Assembly: GCF_016864375.1 (NCBI RefSeq)
Contig: NZ_CP069355.1
Span: 620,001 to 684,000 of the forward strand
Direction: 5' to 3'
Source of the DNA: Microvirga sp. VF16
GTDB taxonomy: Bacteria; Pseudomonadota; Alphaproteobacteria; Rhizobiales; Beijerinckiaceae
DNA length: 64,000 nucleotides
This document shows, in pieces, positions 24,945 to 33,433 of this stretch. Position 1 is the stretch's first letter. Every line of letters starts with the position of its first letter. The notes under the pieces were generated by a model. It saw nothing but the letters and a program-made list of their open reading frames with translations. It searched no databases and was not told the DNA's origin. The position numbers and the translations under genes were made by a program.

Positions 24945-26010
24945 GTTGGATGTCGCTCCCGTACCGGAGCGACGGATATGTTTTTATAGCGGATCTGATC
25001 GTCCGATGCTTCAGGCCTTACAGGCGGATCGGGTTCCGGCGTGACGGAGTGATCAGGCGCGACAGGTCATCAGGCTTTTTCCGAAATTGCTTTGAACATC
25101 GGGCTGGCCAAGCAAGCTCGCAAAGCGGCTTCGCGGAGCTGATCTTTCTTGTGTTCCTTCAAGTCCTCCATGTTGAAATGGCTGCGCGCTTCGAGCCAGT
25201 TCTCTTGAGTCTCAACTGCCAGGGCCTCCATCAGCCGGCCGCATGAATGTTAATGCTGTTTGAATCGTGGTTGTCGCTAAGCATATTGGAGTGAGATTCC
25301 TGATTCTGGGGCAGCCATGGACATTTTGGTGTCAGACTCTGAGGCTTTGGAATCGCAAGGTAACTGCCGAGGTAAGGCGACTTCGGGACTCCCCCTGCCC
25401 TGCTCCATTCCGGTTACCGCGATGCACTGCTGAGCATTGATGTGCGCTCAACGCTCCGATTGACGGTTGTCGCGTCAGGCTCACGCCGCTCCAAATCCAG
25501 ACAACGTTGGTGAGCCGGAGTCTCAGGTTAACGGCTCAATGCCAACGCGAATCTCACGTCAAATGCCCAAACCTTTGTCTCATGATAACAACTAAGTCAC
25601 TGAAACCATTGGATCGCCTGTCTCACGCTAAAATGCCCCGTAGCGACGTCTCATGTGCTCGCAAAACGTCCACTGATCGGTAGAACTCCACAACGTCTTA
25701 TCAGGCTTGGTTCGGGTGCTTGGCAAAGCCGACAGGGTGGTGCGTTTTGACCAGAAAGGTATCACGCCTGAATCCTCCGTCAGGGAAGCGTACCTTGCTG
25801 ATGCCGACGAATAGCATGAGCGCAGAAGCAGCCATATGTCAGAGGATGATCGTGACCTGTCTTCTGCCTTTTGCACAAAACGCCAGATCTCTCCCCGCCG
25901 AACGGGGTGCCGATTCTTCTGCCGGAGCGCTCGAACACAAGCAGAGCTTGCGCTGACCTCAACAAGTCCCTGAGCCAGCGGCTAATCCTGGGCGCAACAA
26001 GGCTGCGCTA
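24945..26010. other. Gene-free kilobase with repeat copy 2
   Basis: No intact gene. It contains the repeat at 25374-25636 and, around 25320-25345, an inverted version of its core motif (GACATTTTGGTGTCAGA). Frames at 25628-25965 are open on both strands but none has a start signal. It ends exactly at the border of the duplicated phnL-DUF1045-phnN segment at about 26011. Confidence 0.4.
25374..25636. repeat. Diverged dispersed repeat copy 2 with IS-end-like iterated motif
   Basis: Counterpart of 5324-5612 (same order of CTTCGGGACTCCCCCTGCCCT, CTCCATTCCG, CTAAGTCACTGAAA and CCTGTCTCACGCTAAAATG). Motif TCTCA-(variable)-ATGCC is present at least three times. Substitutions and small insertions between copies show that they are old. 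Confidence 0.55.
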
Positions 26011-26028
26011 CCTGCGCCATGGGCCGCC

Positions 26029-26595
26029 TCAGGTCGTGTTATCCGCTTGGGCGATGAGCACAGCGAGAAGGCATTGGCCAGCACTCTCGGGGGAACCTGA
26101 ATTGTCGATCTGCAGCACATCGTCACCTTCGACACTTTGCTGTTCACCTCTGGCAAGACGCTGCCGGATGCTCTCCGGGTCTTCGCGGCCCCGCCCGGCC
26201 AGACGCTGCGCGAGGAGGTCCAAAGGTGCGGTCACGTTGACGACAAGCACTTGCGGATACCGCCGTCGCGCTTCGGACAGAACAGCCCGTGAGCCGTTGG
26301 CAACGACGACGTCGCCGCGCTCGAGCCACGCGTTGATGGCCGAGGGGAGTCCGTAGGACAGGCCATGGGCCTGCCAGTGCAGCGCGAAGGCGCCTGCGCG
26401 AACCCGCCGCTGGAACGCGTCACCGTCGAGCGGTTCATGGTCCTCGCCGACCGCGGCCGGCCGGCTGATAACACGGCGCACGAAATGCACGTGGCGCTCG
26501 GTTTGAAGTCGGCCGCGGGCGTAGTCGATCAGCGTGTCCTTGCCGGCCCCGCTTGGCCCGACGACCAGGATCAGTCTGCCCCGCAGCGCCATCAT
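26029..26595 (-). CDS. phnN: Ribose 1,5-bisphosphate phosphokinase PhnN (locus A)
   Basis: A 188-residue guanylate-kinase-like enzyme that phosphorylates ribose 1,5-bisphosphate to PRPP, the last salvage step of the C-P lyase pathway. Walker A GPSGAGKDTL, then FVRRVISRPA and HWQAHGLSYGLP (substrate region) and VVVANGSRAVL. The start at 26595 overlaps the DUF1045 stop (ATGA). The longer open frame upstream is a shadow of DUF1045. Last gene of the locus A phn operon. Confidence 0.9.
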   Translation of the reverse strand: MMALRGRLILVVGPSGAGKDTLIDYARGRLQTERHVHFVRRVISRPAAVGEDHEPLDGDAFQRRVRAGAFALHWQAHGLSYGLPSAINAWLERGDVVVANGSRAVLSEARRRYPQVLVVNVTAPLDLLAQRLAGRGREDPESIRQRLARGEQQSVEGDDVLQIDNSGSPESAGQCLLAVLIAQADNTT

Positions 26596-27311
26596 GGGCC
26601 GCCGAGCGCCGCTGCGACCGCCGCGCCGCTGTGGAAGGCGAACTGCGAGCGGACCATGAAATCGGCTTGATCGTGCTCCTGCACGAACAGGGATAAGGTA
26701 TCGATGCGGTAATCCTCGGACAGATACGATTGGAAGACTGGCTCCACACGCTGTCTGATCCCGGCGCGCTCCGCTGCGGGAATGCGGTCGGTCAGCGTCA
26801 GATGAAACCGGAAGCGATCGCGCACATAAGGATAGCCCCATTGCACGAGATGGGCGGTCTCGGTCTCATCGAGCGGACTTTGCAGCCGCCGTTGCAGTTC
26901 CGATGCATTCATCGGGGCCCGGAAGCCGTCGAACTCTTCCACGATCTGCGCCGCCAAACCCCGCAAGGCCGGGATCGGACTGGCGGGAACGAGCGCGAAG
27001 AAGCCGCCGAGCAGATCGATCCTCAAAGGCCCGATCGGGCACGGCGGCCGTGACGCGGCAAACTGGCTGAGTGCCCGTTCCAGATCCGCGACCGAGGCGC
27101 CGTCGCGCAACCGGAAGGGGGCCTTGAGCGTGGCGTGAAATCCATAGCGGCGTGGCTCGGATGTGAATGCGAGGGCGGCCGTTCCACCCGCGCTACAGGC
27201 ACCAGGCGCGAAAGCATCGCGGCCCAGCCATGAACTCGCCGCCACGGTCAGCGGATGCTCACGAGCCGGTGTGTAGTAGATGGCGTAGCGAGAGCTGGAT
27301 GGTTCCGACAT
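26592..27311 (-). CDS. DUF1045 2H phosphoesterase, phosphonate-associated (locus A)
   Basis: A 239-residue protein with two HxT motifs of the 2H phosphoesterase fold: FHATLKAPFRL (about residues 58-68) and FHLTLTDRIP (about 168-177). DUF1045 genes occur almost always inside C-P lyase operons. Since phnP (cyclic phosphodiesterase acting on 5-phosphoribosyl-1,2-cyclic phosphate) is absent here and 2H enzymes open cyclic phosphates, it probably does that job. That is an inference. It overlaps phnL and phnN at its two ends. Confidence 0.8.
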   Translation of the reverse strand: MSEPSSSRYAIYYTPAREHPLTVAASSWLGRDAFAPGACSAGGTAALAFTSEPRRYGFHATLKAPFRLRDGASVADLERALSQFAASRPPCPIGPLRIDLLGGFFALVPASPIPALRGLAAQIVEEFDGFRAPMNASELQRRLQSPLDETETAHLVQWGYPYVRDRFRFHLTLTDRIPAAERAGIRQRVEPVFQSYLSEDYRIDTLSLFVQEHDQADFMVRSQFAFHSGAAVAAALGGP

Positions 27312-28054
27312 CAGGCGCCCGCCTCCGCCACGGCCAGCACAGCCGTGGTGGCCGCTTGAGTGCCGATCTCAAAGAGCCGGTCAGCGACGGCCTCGCGCAC
27401 CTCCGCGTCGTGGAAGATGCCGACGATGGCGGTCCCGCGCGCCTTGGCCTCGGTGATCAGCGCGACCACGGTCTGCCGGTTGGCGGCGTCGAGCGAGGCG
27501 GTCGGCTCGTCGAGCAGGAGCACCGGATAGTCGACGATGAAGCCGCGGGCGATGTTGACACGCTGCTGCTCACCGCCCGAGAAGGTGGCGGGCGCCAACG
27601 ACCAGAGACGCTCAGGGATGCGCAGCCGCGTGAGCAGGGTTCGGGCGCGCGCCTGGGCCGCCTCTACGGGCAGGCCGGTGGCGACCGCCGGCTCGGCGAC
27701 GACGTCGAGGGCGGCGACGCGCGGGATGACGCGCAGGAACTGGCTGACATAGCCGATCGTGCGGCGGCGGATCTCCACCACCTCCCAGGGCTCGGCGGCC
27801 AAGAGATCGACGGTCGCGCCCCGATGCTTGACCAGGATCTGACCGGCATCCGGCTTGTAGTTGGCATAAAGCGAGCGCAGCAGCGTCGACTTGCCGGCGC
27901 CGGATGGCCCGTGCAGACAGACGCATTCGCCGGCTTTGACCGTGAGGTCGATATTATCGAAGACCGGCAGGACGATGCCGCCCTGGGTATGGAGCGTGAA
28001 GGTTTTGGAAAGGCCAACGGCGCGAAGCGCGGCGTTCGTTAGCACGAATTTCAT
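27311..28054 (-). CDS. phnL: C-P lyase accessory ABC protein PhnL (locus A)
   Basis: A 247-residue ABC-type ATPase. Walker A GPSGAGKSTLL, Q-loop region YVSQFLRVIP, signature FSGGEQQRVNIARGF, Walker B VLLLDEPTASL and switch His in GIFHDAEV. PhnL is needed with PhnG, H, I and M to attach ribose triphosphate to the phosphonate. GGGAG precedes the ATG at 28054. The first nine residues differ from the locus B copy, marking the border of the duplicated segment. Confidence 0.9.
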   Translation of the reverse strand: MKFVLTNAALRAVGLSKTFTLHTQGGIVLPVFDNIDLTVKAGECVCLHGPSGAGKSTLLRSLYANYKPDAGQILVKHRGATVDLLAAEPWEVVEIRRRTIGYVSQFLRVIPRVAALDVVAEPAVATGLPVEAAQARARTLLTRLRIPERLWSLAPATFSGGEQQRVNIARGFIVDYPVLLLDEPTASLDAANRQTVVALITEAKARGTAIVGIFHDAEVREAVADRLFEIGTQAATTAVLAVAEAGA

Positions 28055-28108
28055 GGAACGGTTCTCCCGGTGTCTGGTCGAAGACAACGTCTTGTGATCT
28101 GCGTTCTG

Positions 28109-29314
28109 TCAAAAGACCTGCCGGCCTTCTTTCCAGACTCTTCGGACAAGCGGAATGTCGTTGATCTCAGTGACGTGGCAGAGATCGGCTCGGCTGCCGA
28201 TCTTGATCGCGCCTCTGTCGGCAAGGCCGGTCGCCGAGGCAGGGGCTGAACTGACGGTAGAGATCGCCTGTGGCAAGCTCATTCCGACCGGATCTCTGGT
28301 CAACTGAAAAGCTCCATGCAGCAGGCTCGCCGGAACGTAATCCGAGGCGAGGATATCGAGATGTCCGGTTGTCGCCAAATCCCGAGCGCTTACGTTTCCC
28401 GAATGCGAGTTGCCGCGAACGACGTTGGGTGCGCCCATCAGGACACGAACGCCGAGCGAGTGCGCCATTTCCGCCGCAGCCCGCGTCGTCGGAAATTCGG
28501 AGATCAGCACACCGGCAGATTTTGCCTCTCGCACGTGCTCGGGTGTTTCATCATCGTGGCTGGCGATCGGCAGTTGCCGAGCACGGGCAAGCGCGACGAT
28601 CCGGGCTTGATTTTGAGGTCCGATCGTTCGGGACGCGTCCATCCATGCTTCAATACGGCGGTCGGCATCCTCTTCCGACCAGCCGTACTGCGTGATCTGC
28701 ATCTCGCGGAAACGGTCGAGTTGCGGCGACTGACGATGACCGGGGGCGTGATCCATCACCGAGACGAGCTTCACAAGCGGATCGTCCACCAACGGCGTGA
28801 ATCTGGACAGAACGTCCTCGTCCGTCACCTCACAGCGCAGATGTAGAAGATGGTCCGCTCGAAGCACGCCACAGTCCTGGGCTTTATGGATGCCATCGAC
28901 GAGGATGGGCAGAATGCGAGCCCGATCGTCTTGCTTTCTGTGATCGCGGGTCGTTGATCCGATGCAAAGGGAATCGAAAACTGTCGTAATGCCCGCTGCG
29001 GTGACCAGGGCATCATGCGCTACAACAGCGGACAGCGGATTCCAAACTACTCCGGCCCGCGGTAGAGCATGCTTCTCCAGATTGTCGGTATGAAGGTCGA
29101 TGAGACCCGGTATCAGATAGCCTCCTTCGAAATCGATCGCACCTGCCACCTTGCTTCTTCCCGGGGCGATGTCATTGATGTAGCCGTCAACGACATGGAC
29201 GGTTCCTTCATAAATCTCGTCCAACAAGACGAGCCTTGCGCCGGTCAAGGTCAGTTCGTGGTTGATGGAGCGTTTGACCGCCACACCCGACGAGGAAGTG
29301 TCAATTCCGAACAT
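28109..29314 (-). CDS. phnM: Alpha-D-ribose 1-methylphosphonate 5-triphosphate diphosphatase PhnM (locus A)
   Basis: A 401-residue amidohydrolase-superfamily enzyme that removes pyrophosphate from the ribosyl-triphosphonate intermediate. Metal-ligand motifs are LIPGLIDLHTDN (HxD/N), VMDHAPGHRQ, ASHDDETPEH and the C-terminal SDYVPASLLHGAF. It lies between phnK and phnL, unlike locus B where it comes first. It is more diverged from its partner than PhnJ is. It follows phnK by one base and is 54 bases from phnL. Confidence 0.9.
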   Translation of the reverse strand: MFGIDTSSSGVAVKRSINHELTLTGARLVLLDEIYEGTVHVVDGYINDIAPGRSKVAGAIDFEGGYLIPGLIDLHTDNLEKHALPRAGVVWNPLSAVVAHDALVTAAGITTVFDSLCIGSTTRDHRKQDDRARILPILVDGIHKAQDCGVLRADHLLHLRCEVTDEDVLSRFTPLVDDPLVKLVSVMDHAPGHRQSPQLDRFREMQITQYGWSEEDADRRIEAWMDASRTIGPQNQARIVALARARQLPIASHDDETPEHVREAKSAGVLISEFPTTRAAAEMAHSLGVRVLMGAPNVVRGNSHSGNVSARDLATTGHLDILASDYVPASLLHGAFQLTRDPVGMSLPQAISTVSSAPASATGLADRGAIKIGSRADLCHVTEINDIPLVRRVWKEGRQVF

Positions 29315-29315
29315 T

Positions 29316-30113
29316 TTAAAGCACCGATGATACTAGAAGTTGCGTGTAGGCGTGATGCGGATCATCCAGGACCTGGTCTGCCAAACCGGTCTCCACAACG
29401 TTACCCCGCCACATCACGATGATCCGGTCCGCCAATAGCCGGGCAACGGAAAGATCATGGGTGACGATCACTGCCGAAATCCCAAAATCCATGACCAACT
29501 GTCGCAGCAGATCCAACAGCCGAGCCTGGACCGAGACATCGAGCCCGCCGGTCGGCTCATCCATGAAGACGAGGCGCGGCTTGGTGACGAGAATTCTGGC
29601 GATCTGCAGACGTTGCTGCATGCCGCCGGAAAAGGTTCTCGGGTGATGATCGGTGCGCCGCAGATCAATCTCGACCCGGGCGAGCCAATTCTGAGCTTCT
29701 TCGCGTATGCGGCCATAGTGCCGGGCGCCGATGGCCATCGGTCGCTCGCCTATGTTACCGCCTGCGCTGACTTCTATTCTGAGGCCATCGCGCGGATTCT
29801 GGTGCACGAGTCCCCAGTCGGTACGCATCAGCTTGCGCCGCTCTGGTTCTGATAAGGTCAGAATATCCGTTGGCCCCTTGTCATTGAGATCGTAAACCAC
29901 CGACCCGGTGTCCGGCATCAACCGTCCCGAAAGGCAGTTGAGCATGGTCGACTTGCCGGATCCGGATTCGCCGACGATGGCAATGATCTCCCCTGGAAAG
30001 AGATCGAAGGAAATGTTCTGGCAGCCGATCGTCTTTCCATAGCCCTTTGTAAGATTTTGCACGGAGAGCAGTGGCTGGCGGCGATTGGATTGGACCTGAA
30101 TTGCAGTGCTCAT
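29316..30113 (-). CDS. phnK: C-P lyase ABC protein PhnK (locus A)
   Basis: A 265-residue ABC ATPase that binds the PhnG-H-I-J core complex. Walker A GESGSGKSTML, signature FSGGMQQRLQIARILV, Walker B LVFMDEPTGGLD, then IVTHDLSVARLLADR. DWGLVHQNPRDGLR with SAGGNIGERPMA is the PhnK-specific middle. The ATG overlaps the phnJ stop (ATGA). Confidence 0.9.
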   Translation of the reverse strand: MSTAIQVQSNRRQPLLSVQNLTKGYGKTIGCQNISFDLFPGEIIAIVGESGSGKSTMLNCLSGRLMPDTGSVVYDLNDKGPTDILTLSEPERRKLMRTDWGLVHQNPRDGLRIEVSAGGNIGERPMAIGARHYGRIREEAQNWLARVEIDLRRTDHHPRTFSGGMQQRLQIARILVTKPRLVFMDEPTGGLDVSVQARLLDLLRQLVMDFGISAVIVTHDLSVARLLADRIIVMWRGNVVETGLADQVLDDPHHAYTQLLVSSVL

Positions 30114-31057
30114 CGTGGTTGCGATCCCTTTTCGGTTTTCGACGTCGGGAGCGATTCCAATGGGACCTGGCCTTCACCCTCCGGTCCAGTGTGACCATGG
30201 TCTCGACGGGTTGCGCAGTAGTCGGTGTCCGAGCAAACGAACATTCGCTGCCCGCTGTCATTCACGACGATCTCGTCGAGGTAACTGTCGCTTGCTCCAC
30301 AAAGCGAGCAACATTGCCTCCATTTCTGCACCCGGAACGGATGATCTTCGAAGTCGAGATTCTGCACTCGCGTATACGGTGGGACGGCATAGATTCGCTT
30401 TTCGCGGCCTGCGCCGTAGAGCTGAATCGCCGGATTGTCCGCGACCTTCGGATTGTCGAATTTGGGAATCGGCGACGGCGACATCAGATAGCGCCCGTTG
30501 GTCATCACCGGATAGCTATGAGCAGTGGCAATATGGCCGAAGCGCGCGATGTCTTCGTAAAGCTGGACGCTCATCAAGCCGTACTCTGCATAGGCATGCA
30601 TCTTTCGCGTTTCAGATTCCCTCGGTTCCAGACTGCGCAACGGTTCCGGCGAAGGGACCTGGTAGACGATGACCTGACCCTCTCTGAGAGGCGTTTCGGG
30701 CACGCGATGGCGTGTCTGAATGATTGTGGCTGCGGCGGTTTGTTCGGTCGTCTCGATTCCAGCCACGCGCTTGAAAAATCGGCGGATCGAGACCGCGTTC
30801 GTGGCGTCGTCCGCACCTTGGTCGATCACCTTGAGCGTGTCGTTGGGGCCGATGACACTGGCGGTCACTTGTATGCCGCCGGTGCCCCACCCGTAGGCGA
30901 GCGGCATTTCGCGGCTGCCAAACGGAACCTGCAGGCCAGGAACGGCCATCGCCTTCAAGATGCACCGACGGATCATCCGTTTGGACTGCTCGTCGAGATA
31001 GGCAAAGTTGTAGGCTTGGCGGCCACGCTTGGCCACATCTTCACGAGCGCCAGTCAT
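30110..31057 (-). CDS. phnJ: C-P lyase catalytic subunit PhnJ (locus A)
   Basis: A 315-residue radical-SAM-dependent enzyme that breaks the carbon-phosphorus bond. Its C-terminal Cys cluster QCCSLCGAS ... FVCSDTDYC carries the 4Fe-4S centre and the catalytic Cys. The core phrases GYNFAYLDEQSKRMIRR-like opening, REMPLAYGWGTGGIQVTASV and AYAEYGLMSVQLYEDIARFG are all present. All catalytic Cys are intact. A polar tail of about 25 residues after the cluster is longer than in locus B. Confidence 0.95.
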   Translation of the reverse strand: MTGAREDVAKRGRQAYNFAYLDEQSKRMIRRCILKAMAVPGLQVPFGSREMPLAYGWGTGGIQVTASVIGPNDTLKVIDQGADDATNAVSIRRFFKRVAGIETTEQTAAATIIQTRHRVPETPLREGQVIVYQVPSPEPLRSLEPRESETRKMHAYAEYGLMSVQLYEDIARFGHIATAHSYPVMTNGRYLMSPSPIPKFDNPKVADNPAIQLYGAGREKRIYAVPPYTRVQNLDFEDHPFRVQKWRQCCSLCGASDSYLDEIVVNDSGQRMFVCSDTDYCATRRDHGHTGPEGEGQVPLESLPTSKTEKGSQPR

Positions 31058-32160
31058 TCCGCCGCCTCCTTGGTTGAACGGCTGCCGACCTGCTCCTCGC
31101 GCAGCTGTCGGATGAACTGCAGGTCACCCTGAAAATCGACGTAGTGAGGCAAGGTCAAATGTGAAACAAACCCAGCCGCCTCGAGATTGTCGGTATGAGA
31201 AAGAACGAATTCTTCGTCCTGCGCGGGGTATTTCACATCCTCGCCGTATTCGCGGGACCGCAATGAGCGATCGACGATCGCCATTGCCATCGCCTTGCGC
31301 TCGCTCTTTCCAAAGGAGAGACCATATCCCCGCGTGAAGCGTGCCGGCTCATCGTCCGAGCCGGCAAACAAGTCCAGCATCTGGCATTCGGTGACGGTGA
31401 TGTCCCCTATCGACACGGGAAAGCCCAGTTCCTCCGGAACGACCTCGATCGCGACGTCTCCGACCCGTGTTTCGCCGACATAGGGGTGGGCAGTGCCATA
31501 GCCGCGCAGGGCGGAATAAGCCAATCCCACGATAAATCCTTCATCGCCACGCGCAAGATTCTGCAAACGCTGATCGCGACCGGCCGGCAATGCCAGGGGC
31601 TCTCGCGTCAGATCGAAAACCGACGCTTCGTCAGCCGCAGGCAATTCTGCCTCGATCAGGCCTTCGTCGGAGATGCTGTCGAAAGCACGCGGACAATTGG
31701 CGTCGAGTGGGGTCGCAGCTATTTCCGCTTTCGGCTCCTCGAGCTCAGCGTTGTCGAGGAGGTCGAAATCAAGCAGCCGATGCGTGTATTCGTAGGTCGA
31801 ACCGAGGACCTGCCCTCCAGGAACGTCCTTGAAGGTCGCGGAGATCCGTCGCTGGATGGCCATCCGATCCGTATCGAGCGCATTCGATACCGCGAAGCGC
31901 GGTAACGTCGTCCGAAACGCCCGGAGGAGGAAAATCGCCTCGACTGCGTCACCCTGGGCCTGCTTCAATGCCAGGGCCGCAAGCTCTCTGTCGTAGACAG
32001 AGCCCTCGCACATCACCCGATCGACAGCGAGACCGAGTTGCTCGGCGATCTGAGAAACCGTAAGTTCGGGAACTGCGGGATCGCCCCGTCTATCCTCTGC
32101 GATCAAACGGTGCGAGTTGAGGATAGCCTGCTCGCCTCCTTTTACAGCCACATAAGCCAT
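31054..32160 (-). CDS. phnI: C-P lyase nucleosidase subunit PhnI (locus A)
   Basis: A 368-residue core subunit. Together with PhnG, H and L it replaces the base of ATP by phosphonate. Typical phrases are MAYVAVKGGEQAI, VYDRELAALALKQAQGD, FKDVPGGQVLGSTYEYTHRL and the late YPAQDEEFVLSHTDNLEA with conserved His residues. It abuts phnH with no gap and overlaps phnJ by ATGA. Confidence 0.9.
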   Translation of the reverse strand: MAYVAVKGGEQAILNSHRLIAEDRRGDPAVPELTVSQIAEQLGLAVDRVMCEGSVYDRELAALALKQAQGDAVEAIFLLRAFRTTLPRFAVSNALDTDRMAIQRRISATFKDVPGGQVLGSTYEYTHRLLDFDLLDNAELEEPKAEIAATPLDANCPRAFDSISDEGLIEAELPAADEASVFDLTREPLALPAGRDQRLQNLARGDEGFIVGLAYSALRGYGTAHPYVGETRVGDVAIEVVPEELGFPVSIGDITVTECQMLDLFAGSDDEPARFTRGYGLSFGKSERKAMAMAIVDRSLRSREYGEDVKYPAQDEEFVLSHTDNLEAAGFVSHLTLPHYVDFQGDLQFIRQLREEQVGSRSTKEAAE

Positions 32161-32766
32161 TTAGATCTCCACCGATATGCTGCGAGGAAGCGCAATGATT
32201 GCGTTTCCGGCGGTAAAGAGGACATCGACCCCGATCGGGTAACAGTCCTGATTGAGCTGCCACTCTTCCCAAAACCAAGAGGGAAGCCCCTCAATGGCGG
32301 CGGAAACCTCGTGCTGGATCCCGGGGCCCCGCCATCGAACCGAGGGACCGCCGGTAAAGGAGGGCACCTGGACAACAATGGTCGTCGCGGTCTGCGGCTC
32401 CAACTCGGTTCCGAGGTGAAACTCTGCCAGGCGTGGCATTGTCGTCGGATCCGCCACGATGGCAAATGCCGCTTCGCCGGCGCCATCCACGAACGGCGTC
32501 CCGCAGTGAAATCCAAGGAAATTGCGGACGTCGCCGTGATTGGATCGGGAATCGAGCCAAACCGGCGTTTCGAAGTCTGCCAATGTGAGGCAAGCGGAGA
32601 CGGTGCCCGGATTGAGCGGCCCAACTGCCGTAGCTTCAGAGCCGAGCGTTTGCGGGCGGCCTACATAAGCGTAGGCATCCAGGATACGGCGGAACGTGTC
32701 TTGGCTATCGAAGATAGGATTTGTGAATCCGGGCTGGATCCCGGAAGTGTCCATAATGCTGCTCAT
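32161..32766 (-). CDS. phnH: C-P lyase core subunit PhnH (locus A)
   Basis: A 201-residue structural subunit of the C-P lyase core. GFTNPIFDSQDTFRRILDAYAYVGRP is the conserved opening. LADFETPVWLD, WLGFHCG-like (FLGFHCGTPF) and FHLGTELEPQTATTIVVQVPS follow, and the end is FTAGNAIIALPRSISVE. The ATG at 32766 overlaps phnG (ATGA). Confidence 0.9.
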   Translation of the reverse strand: MSSIMDTSGIQPGFTNPIFDSQDTFRRILDAYAYVGRPQTLGSEATAVGPLNPGTVSACLTLADFETPVWLDSRSNHGDVRNFLGFHCGTPFVDGAGEAAFAIVADPTTMPRLAEFHLGTELEPQTATTIVVQVPSFTGGPSVRWRGPGIQHEVSAAIEGLPSWFWEEWQLNQDCYPIGVDVLFTAGNAIIALPRSISVEI

Positions 32767-33224
32767 TCCGGACTCGTGCCTCGCGCCATTGCAAAAAAAT
32801 CGACCTTTGTTGAAGCCGCCTTGCGGCTCTTGAGCTCACGGCGGCTCGCTTGCATTGCTTCAAATCGAGCGACCAATTCGCGGCTCTCGGTCGCGACATC
32901 ATCCGCCCGTTGCAGGAGCGCATCGAAGACTGCCGCCAGTTCCGCATGGCGCTGGTCGCGTCCGAGCACGAAGGCGAACCCCGTCGTGCCATCGGCTAGC
33001 CTCAGGGCACATCGGGTCATCGTGACCTCACCGAGGTTGAACGGGCTGCCGGTACCGCCTGCGCGTCCACGCACCAGCACGAGGCCGATCTCGGGCCGAC
33101 GCAGCCATTCATAATGAGGCGCGATGGGCAGATCGTTCCATGCGCGTTCAAGGTCATCGCACTTGGTTCGCGCCAGAACCGCCATCCATCGCTGTCTGTT
33201 TTCAATTTGATTGCGCACTTGCAT
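32763..33224 (-). CDS. phnG: C-P lyase core subunit PhnG (locus A)
   Basis: A 153-residue subunit. RWMAVLARTKCDDLERAW opening, GLVLVRGRAGGTGSPFNLGEVTMTRC (the family's central motif with G-rich loop), GRDQRHAELAAVFDALLQ and a C-terminal SRKAASTKVDFFAMARG. It is the first gene of the phn operon of locus A, 45 bases from the inverted-repeat operator at 33269-33290. The Shine-Dalgarno sequence is weak. Confidence 0.9.
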   Translation of the reverse strand: MQVRNQIENRQRWMAVLARTKCDDLERAWNDLPIAPHYEWLRRPEIGLVLVRGRAGGTGSPFNLGEVTMTRCALRLADGTTGFAFVLGRDQRHAELAAVFDALLQRADDVATESRELVARFEAMQASRRELKSRKAASTKVDFFAMARGTSPE

Positions 33225-33268
33225 CCGCTGCTTCGATTGCAGGCCTTGGCCAAGGCCAGGCCTAAGTT

Positions 33269-33290
33269 GATACCTAGATGTCTAGGTATC
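33269..33290. promoter_or_regulatory. Perfect 22-bp inverted repeat, probable PhnF operator upstream of phnG
   Basis: Arms GATACCTAGA and TCTAGGTATC are exact complements around a TG spacer, followed on the right by a partial half-site (TTAGATGTTC). The same sequence with two mismatches in one arm, and the same trailing partial half-site, occurs at 40995-41016 before the importer operon. GntR/HutC-type PhnF regulators bind sites of this length and the phnF gene is adjacent. Confidence 0.75.
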
Positions 33291-33433
33291 TATTTAGATG
33301 TTCTTTGCAACACTTTCATGACAAGAGGCTGGTTCAGCAAAAAAGTGTCGGTCGGATCAACAGAGGGAAGATGACCGGCGCTGGAAGGCTGAACCCGCGA
33401 GTGAGGCTGCCTTCCCGTTCGCCGGCAATCTCA

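Larger units (their letters stand above)
26011..28021 (-). repeat. Inverted duplicate, copy A (phnL-DUF1045-phnN)
   Basis: This 2011-base stretch is nearly identical, in inverse orientation, to 58816-60820 (2005 bases). Similarity starts abruptly inside the first codons of phnL (at the codons for AVGLSKTF) and stops abruptly about 18 bases after the phnN stop. The six-base length difference is explained by two extra codons near the end of phnL in this copy. By eye the proteins are about nine-tenths identical or more, much higher than the other paired phn genes. Confidence 0.85.
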
